A stretch of DNA of 64,000 nt. Origin: Bacillus_BD sp963787345 (GTDB lineage Bacteria > Bacillota > Bacilli > Bacillales > Cytobacillaceae). Positions within the stretch are counted from its first letter, which is position 1. Every line of letters starts with the position of its first letter. Positions 58,199 through 64,000 of this stretch are shown here, piece by piece. Below the pieces are notes generated by a model. It made no database searches. It was not told where the DNA came from and saw nothing but the letters and a program-made list of their open reading frames with translations. A program made the position numbers and the translations under genes. The stretch is from assembly GCA_963787345.1 (NCBI GenBank), contig CAWBCW010000026.1, positions 62,001-126,000 on the forward strand, written 5' to 3'.

Positions 58199-58657
58199 AT
58201 GTATTCTTTAAGTTATATTATCCATATCGCTGGTGTTGCGATATGGATAGGTTCATTTTTGGCGCTCGGCTATCTATTAAAAGGTTTAGTGAATGATGAA
58301 AGGAAATTAGCAGACTTTGCTCCCGTTATGAAGCGAATCCAGAAATGGGTGAGGATGGGGGTTATTCCAAGTTTAGTACTGATTCTTTTATCAGGAGTGT
58401 ACATGAATTTACAATTCAATCGAGATTCGATGCCGCTTTATCTAACTATCATGGAGCAAGGTGGAACGTTAATTATCCTGTTAACGATTATTTTGGTATC
58501 TATGTATAGTGTGAGATTAACTAAAAAGTTGCAAGGTATCCCATTAAAGAAAGAAAGAACACTTGTTGAACTTACTAAAATTTATGCTAACTTTCTATTG
58601 GTTTCTACTTTACTAGGCATCAGTATTATTATTGTTGTTGGATTGCGATTGGTTTAA
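58199..58657 (+). CDS. Four-helix membrane protein, CopD-like
   Basis: A 152-residue protein with four membrane helices (about 3-26, 51-72, 88-107 and 128-151). The first helix carries HIAGVAIWIGSFL, a His-x5-Trp arrangement as in CopD-like and related integral membrane proteins. No CopC partner is present. GAGGAGAGGATG precedes the ATG. It is first behind the HssR-like promoter and upstream of the exporter genes, so a role in heme or metal stress is likely, but the function is not established. Confidence 0.6.
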   Translation: MYSLSYIIHIAGVAIWIGSFLALGYLLKGLVNDERKLADFAPVMKRIQKWVRMGVIPSLVLILLSGVYMNLQFNRDSMPLYLTIMEQGGTLIILLTIILVSMYSVRLTKKLQGIPLKKERTLVELTKIYANFLLVSTLLGISIIIVVGLRLV

Positions 58658-58741
58658 TTAAATAGCAATAAGAATTATATATCGGAAAGAGTAAATAAAA
58701 TAAGTAGTCCACCAGTTACAATACAAATTAGAGGTGAAATG

Positions 58742-59863
58742 ATGTTTCTTGCATTAAGAGAATTTAAACATGCAAAATTGCGATTTATTATGATTGGTAT
58801 GATTCTAGTTTTAATATCCTGGCTTGTTTTTATATTGTCAGGTCTGGGTAACGGTTTGTCTACACTTAGTGCTGCAACGTTTAAAAATATGGATGCGGAT
58901 TATGTTGTCTTTGAAGAAGGCTCTCGACATTCGATGTTGCGGTCAGTTATATCAGAGGATTTAACTGCAGAGCTTAAACTCCAAGAGCATGTAAATGAGG
59001 TTGCTCCAATGGGTTCTCAAACGGTAGTCCTTCTTAAAGAGAATGCGACATCGGATGATGAAAAAATAGATACTTCGCTTATCGGTATTAATCCAGGTAC
59101 ATTTTTAGAACCGGAAGTTATAGAAGGGAATCCACTTGCAGAAGGAAAAAGTTATGGAGTTATTGTCAATGATGTATTAAAAAACCAAGGCATTAAATTA
59201 GGCGATACACTTGAAATTGAAGGTACGGATAAAGTTATTGAAGTTATTGGCTTTGTCGAAAATGAATCTTTTAACCATTTGCCTTCTATTTTTATGACAA
59301 TGGACGCATGGCGTGACATTCATTTTGCGGCACCAGGTTCAGACATGGGAATTAATAACCCAGTTAATGCGATAATGCTTCAAGGGGATAATGTTATTCC
59401 AGAAGACATTGACAAGTCGGTGGAAGGAATTGAAACAGTAACGAAACAAGAAGCCATTAATGGATTACCGGGTTATACCGCTGAAAATGGAACGATTATG
59501 ATGATGCTCGGATTTCTTCTGGCAATATCGGCATTTGTCATTACTGTTTTCTTCTATGTTATGACACTGCAAAAACTGAATCAATTCGGAATTATGAAGG
59601 CAATTGGGGCAAGTGATAGTTTTCTTGGACGAGCAGTTGTTTCTCAAGTATTCATACTCGCTGTTATCAGCATAGGAATGGGAATTTTACTTACTTATGG
59701 AACAGCAGCAATTTTCCCAGAGGGAATGCCTTTTGCACTTAATCCCACGCTCGTTATCAGTTATGCAATTGTCTTGCTAGCCGTGTCTGTATTAAGTTCG
59801 CTTTTTTCCGTGCGAAAAATAACGAAGATAGATCCGCTTCAAGCTATTGGGAGGGTTGAATAA
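58742..59863 (+). CDS. hrtB: ABC exporter permease, HrtB-like (FtsX domain)
   Basis: A permease of about 373 residues in the MacB/FtsX class. TM1 (about 14-37) is followed by a large extracytoplasmic domain (40-250) and three clustered membrane helices (about 253-360). The opening LALREFKHAKLRFIMIGMILVLISWLVFILSGLGNGL and NMDADYVVFEEGSRHSMLRS resemble staphylococcal HrtB, which extracts heme from the membrane. Of two adjacent ATGs the second has better spacing to GAGGTG. The stop overlaps the ATPase start (TAATG). Confidence 0.75.
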   Translation: MFLALREFKHAKLRFIMIGMILVLISWLVFILSGLGNGLSTLSAATFKNMDADYVVFEEGSRHSMLRSVISEDLTAELKLQEHVNEVAPMGSQTVVLLKENATSDDEKIDTSLIGINPGTFLEPEVIEGNPLAEGKSYGVIVNDVLKNQGIKLGDTLEIEGTDKVIEVIGFVENESFNHLPSIFMTMDAWRDIHFAAPGSDMGINNPVNAIMLQGDNVIPEDIDKSVEGIETVTKQEAINGLPGYTAENGTIMMMLGFLLAISAFVITVFFYVMTLQKLNQFGIMKAIGASDSFLGRAVVSQVFILAVISIGMGILLTYGTAAIFPEGMPFALNPTLVISYAIVLLAVSVLSSLFSVRKITKIDPLQAIGRVE

Positions 59864-60558
59864 TGAAAGGAATTCAGTTTGAAAATGTATCCAAATCTTA
59901 TCAAGAAGGAGACAGGAAGTTTATTGCCTTGAACCAAGTCTCCATTTCTGTTGAACCTGGGGAATTTGTGGCAGTTATTGGTCCATCTGGTTCCGGTAAG
60001 AGTACCTTTCTTTCCATTGCAGGCGCGCTATTGCAGCCTACCGAAGGAAATGTGATTATTAATGGAACCAATTTATTTGATTTGAAGCCGAAGGAATTAT
60101 CAAAATTACGTCTTGAACAAATTGGCTTTATCTTGCAAACTTCAAATCTTGTGCCTTACTTGACCGTTCTTGACCAACTCTTAGTCGTAAAGAAAATGAA
60201 GGGTTCAATTACAAAGGAAGATAAATATTTTGCTAAAAAGTTGTTAGAGGAAGTAGGTCTAGGTGGTAAATTAAAAAAATACCCTGATCAGCTTTCAGGG
60301 GGAGAACGTCAACGAACAGCGATTGCTCGTGCGTTAATAAATGATCCAAACATCATTCTTGCTGATGAACCTACAGCCAGCTTAGATACTCAGCGTGCTT
60401 TTGAAATTGTTGAACTTATGTCAAATGAATTGAAGACACGAAATAAAGCTGCAATTATGGTTACCCATGATGAACGCTTATTAAAGTATTGTGATAAAGT
60501 ATATCAAATGGTAGATGGTAATTTAACATTACTTGAAGAGCAGTTTGCTGTTCGTTAA
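59863..60558 (+). CDS. hrtA: ABC exporter ATPase, HrtA-like
   Basis: A 231-residue ATPase with Walker A GPSGSGKST (40-48), Q-loop FILQTSN, signature LSGGERQR (144-151), Walker B IILADEPT (164-171) and H-loop THD (201-203). This is the LolD/MacB/HrtA type that pairs with FtsX-like permeases. It overlaps the permease gene by one base and is followed by a long hairpin. Substrate export of heme or a toxic lipid is inferred from the linked two-component system. Confidence 0.8.
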   Translation: MKGIQFENVSKSYQEGDRKFIALNQVSISVEPGEFVAVIGPSGSGKSTFLSIAGALLQPTEGNVIINGTNLFDLKPKELSKLRLEQIGFILQTSNLVPYLTVLDQLLVVKKMKGSITKEDKYFAKKLLEEVGLGGKLKKYPDQLSGGERQRTAIARALINDPNIILADEPTASLDTQRAFEIVELMSNELKTRNKAAIMVTHDERLLKYCDKVYQMVDGNLTLLEEQFAVR

Positions 60559-60563
60559 ATAAA

Positions 60564-60614
60564 AGAGTCAGTCCCTCGCTTGGTAAAACTTTAAGATAGT
60601 GGAGGACTGACTCT
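60564..60614 (+). terminator. Hairpin after the exporter operon
   Basis: AGAGTCAGTCCCTC (60564-60577) pairs with GGAGGACTGACTCT (60601-60614), 13 of 14 pairs. The T-tract is weak. Nothing else is visible up to the next attachment repeat. Confidence 0.65.
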
Positions 60615-60849
60615 ATTGTTGATTTTGTGGAAGATAATTAATAACTCTACTTCAAATAATAAAAAAGACAAGAAATATAGTCGTACTTACTTCAAATCCG
60701 CGTAATACAATCATCAGTATATAGAATCTCTTCTTTCAAGGTTATAGACAAGTATAGATAAGCTGCTAATTGACAGATGTGTTAAGATAACATAGCCACA
60801 TTAAATAAATGTGCAATTACTTAAAAGTCGCACTCAGATACATTACGGG

Positions 60850-60874
60850 GAACCGTACCATAAATAGATGCAGT
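60850..60874. repeat. Putative SCC-like attachment repeat, copy 3
   Basis: GAACCGTACCATAAATAG (60850-60867) is identical to the rlmH 3' end, and the following ATG also matches, giving 21 identical bases. It is preceded by TTACGGG, related to the TTACGGT before copy 4. It lies 5150 bp from copy 2. Confidence 0.75.
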
Positions 60875-61016
60875 TCCTACATTAATTACCTAAGTGTTAT
60901 ATGGAAAGACTGTTTTCATGGATCTTTTTGCTTTAATACACCTGTTAATATCTATTACAGGAACCAGTTCTACTCGTGCGAGCAAAGAAAAAATAATGCA
61001 TTAGGGATGTGACAAA

Positions 61017-61205
61017 ATGAAATATAGTAAAACAATCATGTTAAAATTAATAAATGAGCACCGTGAATTGCATGATGAGCTAAAGAAGATAAAAGTCGAA
61101 ATGGGCTTAGAGAAAAATTTAGCTATTAAAGCGCTATACCATTCAGCAGTAGCGGATGATGGTCCATATATAAAAGACTATCAGGCTTTAGATCGCTTGC
61201 ATTAA
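61017..61205 (+). CDS. Small hypothetical protein
   Basis: A 62-residue, mostly helical, charged protein (MKYSKTIMLKLINEHRELHDELKKIK...). A GGGATGTG lies upstream and a terminator-like hairpin (61214-61242, then T-run) follows, which supports a real gene. I do not recognise the family; it lacks the SQxLD motif of Spo0E-like phosphatases, which it resembles in size. Confidence 0.45.
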   Translation: MKYSKTIMLKLINEHRELHDELKKIKVEMGLEKNLAIKALYHSAVADDGPYIKDYQALDRLH

Positions 61206-61213
61206 TAGTAAGG

Positions 61214-61250
61214 CCCTGTTTTGCTTTAGTTGCGGAGCAGGGTGTTTTTC
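61214..61250 (+). terminator. Terminator after the small ORF
   Basis: CCCTG (61214-61218) pairs with CAGGG (61238-61242), extended by further partial pairing, then GTGTTTTT. Confidence 0.6.
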
Positions 61251-61371
61251 TGATTTGACCGTGAATTACCTGCTCAATCACACATCTATTAAACAAGTCA
61301 ATAAGGTATGGTGTGTAAACACTAAACTCAGCAAATTTTATAAGACCGATTGGGCTAATATAAGGGGTCTA

Positions 61372-61424
61372 AAAAACTGCTAGTTAGCTAGTTACGGTGA
61401 ATCGTACCAAAGTAAGTGAGCTTT
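61372..61424. repeat. Degenerate attachment-like repeat, copy 4
   Basis: GAATCGTACCAAAGTAAG (61399-61416) matches the rlmH end at 13 of 18. The 33 bases from AAAAACTGCT to the CG of GAATCG match the equivalent stretch of copy 2 at 25 positions without gaps. The remaining 61206-61732 gap holds hairpins only. Confidence 0.5.
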
Positions 61425-61478
61425 TCTGTTTAATATAGCAATTTATGTACTAAATGAATTAAATAGGTGGTGAATGAA

Positions 61479-61510
61479 CAGTCTGACTAACTTAGTTAGT
61501 CTGTTTTTTT
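61479..61510 (+). terminator. Terminator-like hairpin
   Basis: GACTAACT / AGTTAGTC stem followed by TGTTTTTTT. No rightward gene ends close to it, so it may be left from a lost gene. Confidence 0.55.
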
Positions 61511-61629
61511 GTTATAATTAAATGGAGTAATCCTTCTTTAGAAAGCGGTAGTTTCAAGTAAACAATCGTACCAATTGGTGAAAAAATAGAGGTACTGATT
61601 GCAAGAATTATTAATCCCCTAATTAGTAA

Positions 61630-61662
61630 CTAAACCCACTCCTTAAAAGAAGAGTGGGTTCT
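61630..61662 (-). terminator. Hairpin downstream of the aminotransferase
   Basis: AACCCACTC / GAGTGGGTT with a loop of about ten bases. No T-run on the minus side, so termination of the minus-strand aminotransferase is only suggested. Confidence 0.45.
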
Positions 61663-61732
61663 TTAGCATTTTTAACATAAGCTTTGCAACAACACAGGTA
61701 CAAGTAACATCGCTAATAGGATTGTCTTAAAA

Positions 61733-62914
61733 TTAATTGTGTACTGGTCTTTTAATGACTTGTTGATTTTCTACTCTATAGGAATCTAAGAATAGTTGTC
61801 CAAGATTACCCTTTCCTTTGAAACCTAAATCACGTAGGCCATTATCAATCACTGTTAATACAGATAGAACTTTGTCAATGAAGGCATTTTCACCCATATG
61901 ACCAATACGTAAGATGACATCTTCATATTGCGCCAAAGAAGTAGCGATGAATAGGTTGTATTTATCTTTGATGTGTTCTTGTAATCGTAATGCGCCTATT
62001 TCTGCTGGAATGATGATGGCGGTCACCGTATTCGAGTATCCTGATTCTAAGAATAATGTTAGTCCATATTCTTGTATAGATTTTCGCACGGCGTTCGCAA
62101 TTTGCGCATGTCGCTTATAAATCGCCAATTGACCTTCTTTTAAAATATTGTCTAAGGCAACATCTAAAGCCTCAATATTGCTAGCTGGCATCGTATAAGG
62201 TAAGGTTCCTTTTTCAATATATCCCTTGAAAATTTGTAGGCTTGCATAATAGGAAGCAATTGGTGTTTTACGGTTATTCATCGCTTCCTTAGCGTCTTCA
62301 CTAATGGAAACGATCGCTAAGCCAGTAGGTGCTGAGATCGCCTTTTGAGTACCTCCGCAGCAAATATCGATTTGATTTTGGTCGACATCGATTGGTTCGC
62401 CAACCATACCAGCTACTGAATCAACCACGGTTAGAATGCCATATTCCTTTAGTAAGGGAGAGAGCTGGCTGACATCATTTAAGATGGACGTTGGGGTATC
62501 ACAATGAACAAATGTTGCATATTTGAAGTCATGATCTTTTTCTAAATAGTATCGTACTTCTTCAACAGGTATGTCTTTATGATAATCAAAACTTAAGACA
62601 ACAGGTTCTCCTCCATACATTCTGACAAAGTCTTGAAAACCTTCACCGTATATCCCATTATCGAGTACAAGGACACGATCACCTGATTCAGTTAAGCTCG
62701 CACAGGCAGCTTCCAAGGCTAAAATCCCTTCTCCCGCAAGCAACAGTACTTCATTTGTAGTACCCATGACCCGGCCCATCTTTTGGCATACCTCGTGGTA
62801 ATAGTGGATGAATTCTTTATCGAAATCAGTGTTATTTGTTTTTTTAGCTAACGCTAAGCGTACATTCTCACGTATGTCCGTTGGTCCTGGTGCATAGTTT
62901 GGTTTAAATCTCAT
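61733..62914 (-). CDS. Class V PLP-dependent aminotransferase (alanine-glyoxylate type)
   Basis: A 393-residue fold-type I enzyme of the AGXT / serine-pyruvate aminotransferase group. It has N-terminal NYAPGPTDIREN, cofactor Asp165 in VVDSVAGMVGE and Schiff-base Lys191 in CCGGTQKAISAPTGLA. The likely reaction moves an amino group between a small amino acid and a 2-oxo acid such as glyoxylate; the true substrate cannot be read off. AAAAGGAACG precedes the ATG. It stands alone, leftward, in the last accessory module. PucG-like or PhnW-like roles lack supporting neighbours. Confidence 0.83.
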   Translation of the reverse strand: MRFKPNYAPGPTDIRENVRLALAKKTNNTDFDKEFIHYYHEVCQKMGRVMGTTNEVLLLAGEGILALEAACASLTESGDRVLVLDNGIYGEGFQDFVRMYGGEPVVLSFDYHKDIPVEEVRYYLEKDHDFKYATFVHCDTPTSILNDVSQLSPLLKEYGILTVVDSVAGMVGEPIDVDQNQIDICCGGTQKAISAPTGLAIVSISEDAKEAMNNRKTPIASYYASLQIFKGYIEKGTLPYTMPASNIEALDVALDNILKEGQLAIYKRHAQIANAVRKSIQEYGLTLFLESGYSNTVTAIIIPAEIGALRLQEHIKDKYNLFIATSLAQYEDVILRIGHMGENAFIDKVLSVLTVIDNGLRDLGFKGKGNLGQLFLDSYRVENQQVIKRPVHN

Positions 62915-63189
62915 ATCAATCGTTCCTTTTTATATCAATGTATTTTATGGGGTAACATTAGCAATTAATTGGTATATTTAAAAGCATCCTTTTATCCTGA
63001 ACTCTAGGGTTCAGTTTAAATGAAATACCAATTTATAGATCTGTTACAGTTAGAAATTTGATTCTTAGTTTAGTGGTTTCAGAAGTTTATCATCTTATTA
63101 TTTCCATTTGAGAATATTATAGTGATGCAATACATGTATTTGATTTCTTTTATTATATATTATTTGTTATATTCAGGCGAGATTGTATA

Positions 63190-63438
63190 TTGGTAAGATT
63201 GCAAATGAAGGGGAATAACCGATTACAAGAGGTTAGAATTGCCACCTATACTCGGGACATATCAATTAAACAACCAGAAGGACATAGACTCTACCGTGAC
63301 ATCCAAGTGTTAAAAGAGATATACGAAAGAATGGGATATAAAATCCAAGGTATATACACTGAAGTCGGATGTTATGGGTTGGAAAGAAGTATTACGTCAG
63401 GTTTTTCAATCGGAATGGACCTCGTTTCTAATTACTGA
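63190..63438 (+). pseudogene. Short ORF resembling a serine-recombinase N-terminus (remnant?)
   Basis: An 82-residue frame with TTG start. RIATYTRDISIKQPEGH, then LKEIYERMGYKIQGIYTEVG and GLERSITSGF, follows the order of conserved stretches in the resolvase/invertase catalytic domain (Y-x-R near the nucleophile Ser, GYxIxxIYxxxG, R-xx-GF). The Ser is displaced by one residue and the rest of a recombinase is missing. The stop codon touches attachment-like copy 5. This is motif recognition only; it may be unrelated. Confidence 0.35.
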
Positions 63439-63466
63439 AATTTAATATAAATAGATGAGTTTTTTC
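63437..63466. repeat. Candidate right-hand attachment repeat, copy 5 (degenerate)
   Basis: GAAATTTAATATAAATAG (63437-63454) matches the rlmH end at 13 of 18, with its last eight bases identical. It continues ATGAG-TTTTTT, as after rlmH itself. A plausible right boundary of the region, but not proven. Confidence 0.45.
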
Positions 63467-63542
63467 GGTGTTAAAAATGCCACGAATATACAAGTGAGTA
63501 TTAATAACTTGTATATTTGTGGCGGATAACTTCATAGTTATA

Positions 63543-64000
63543 TTATTCTTTTACATCGATTCCATTAATCTTGAGATGAGCATGGAATATTTCAAGGACT
63601 GACGGTAATGTCTCTTTATTTTGCCAAGTGGCTGAGTCCCAAATTCTTGCCTTTTTCAAAGCCCGAGGACAATGGATAAAACTTTCTTCTACATCTACTC
63701 CAATTCCAAGTGATGGAGGTTTCCCATTTATACTCATCTTATCTAGGATTTCTTTATTTTTAATAATGGTTGCCTTTCCATTTATACGTAATACTTCATC
63801 TAACCCCGGTATAAGAAAAACTAGCCCAATGTGTGGGTTTGATAAAATATTTATCAATGAATCAACTCTTTTGTTTCCAGGACGATCGGGTATGACTAAT
63901 TGATTGTCATTTAGTATTCTAATCTCACTGGGAAAATCACCTCGAGGTGATACATCGCATTTTCCTTCAGCATTTGATGTAGAAAGGAAAAAAAGAGGTG
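63543..64000 (-). CDS. Pyridoxamine 5'-phosphate oxidase-family flavoprotein (5' end outside window)
   Basis: The minus-strand frame stays open from the stop at 63543 to the window edge, so the N-terminus is missing. The visible part, about 150 residues, reads FLSTSNAEGKCDVSPRGD, LVIPDRPGNKRVDSLINIL, VGLVFLIPG-like and LRINGKA. It then has a C-terminal HCPRALKKARIWD, as in the FMN-binding split-barrel PPOX group (MSMEG_1061-like). The reaction is unknown. Codon 63855-63857 is a TTG that could be mistaken for the start, but homology continues upstream of it. Confidence 0.82.
   Translation of the reverse strand, partial: PLFFLSTSNAEGKCDVSPRGDFPSEIRILNDNQLVIPDRPGNKRVDSLINILSNPHIGLVFLIPGLDEVLRINGKATIIKNKEILDKMSINGKPPSLGIGVDVEESFIHCPRALKKARIWDSATWQNKETLPSVLEIFHAHLKINGIDVKE

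Noticed and set aside
60809..61012. Rightward frame of 67 codons spanning attachment copy 3
   Set aside because: No ribosome site, unusual Cys/Tyr/Asn-rich composition and no family. It is an accidental frame across the repeat.
61017..61205. Spo0E-like aspartyl-phosphate phosphatase
   Set aside because: Size and helical character fit, but the SQxLD-type signature is missing.
61733..62914. PhnW (2-aminoethylphosphonate transaminase) or PucG
   Set aside because: Same fold family, but no phosphonate or purine-degradation genes nearby and no diagnostic residues that I can identify. Left as a general class V aminotransferase.
52869..63466. Complete, self-mobile SCC element
   Set aside because: No full-length ccr-type recombinase lies in the window. 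Only a doubtful 82-residue remnant is present, so I claim attachment-site architecture, not a functional element.

Overview
The window is the replication-origin region of a low-GC, spore-forming member of the Bacillaceae. The evidence is the full dnaA-dnaN-recF-gyrBA / rpmH-rnpA-spoIIIJ-jag-mnmEG-rsmG-noc-soj-spo0J synteny, the sporulation and spore genes (spoIIIJ, yyaC, yaaH) and the walRKHIJ block. I cannot name the species; the intergenic repeat family suggests a Neobacillus-like Bacillus.

Layout. oriC lies at about 22.7-24.8 kb, in DnaA-box clusters on both sides of dnaA. Everything to its left (tadA, tRNA-Ser, serS, dacA, guaB, the 5S-23S-tRNA-16S operon, gyrA, gyrB, remB, recF, yaaA, dnaN, dnaA) runs leftward, except yaaH and yaaC. 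Almost everything to its right runs rightward, so transcription follows the two forks. The right arm holds the ribosome/secretion/tRNA-modification block, the Noc-Soj-Spo0J segregation genes with a perfect parS inside spo0J, ychF, rpsF-ssb-rpsR, yybS-gdpP-rplI-dnaC, three tRNAs, walRKHIJ, an HtrA protease and rlmH. Compared with B. subtilis, pdxST is absent between dacA and serS, dck/dgk are absent next to tRNA-Ser, and purA is absent after dnaC.

Accessory end. From the last codons of rlmH (52.87 kb) to about 63.45 kb the gene order is no longer the conserved one. The 18-bp 3' end of rlmH recurs at 55.70 and 60.85 kb, with degenerate copies at 61.40 and 63.44 kb. This resembles the integration-site repeats of staphylococcal cassette chromosomes (SCC), which insert at the same position in rlmH/orfX. 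The repeats divide the region into modules: (1) decayed IS110 and IS1595 transposases plus a PAS-PAS-GGDEF protein; (2) a two-component system, a CopD-like membrane protein and an ABC exporter resembling the HssRS-HrtBA heme-stress system, with two matching promoters; (3) a small ORF, a class V aminotransferase and a remnant resembling a serine-recombinase N-terminus beside the last repeat. I regard this SCC-like array as the most notable finding.

Other points. GyrA carries Gln at position 84, where most bacteria have the quinolone-contact Ser. Several genes that should be intact (gyrA 3' part, walH, walJ) are broken by small indels. These cluster at 13.8-15.6 and 48.1-50.2 kb and look more like sequence errors than real decay.
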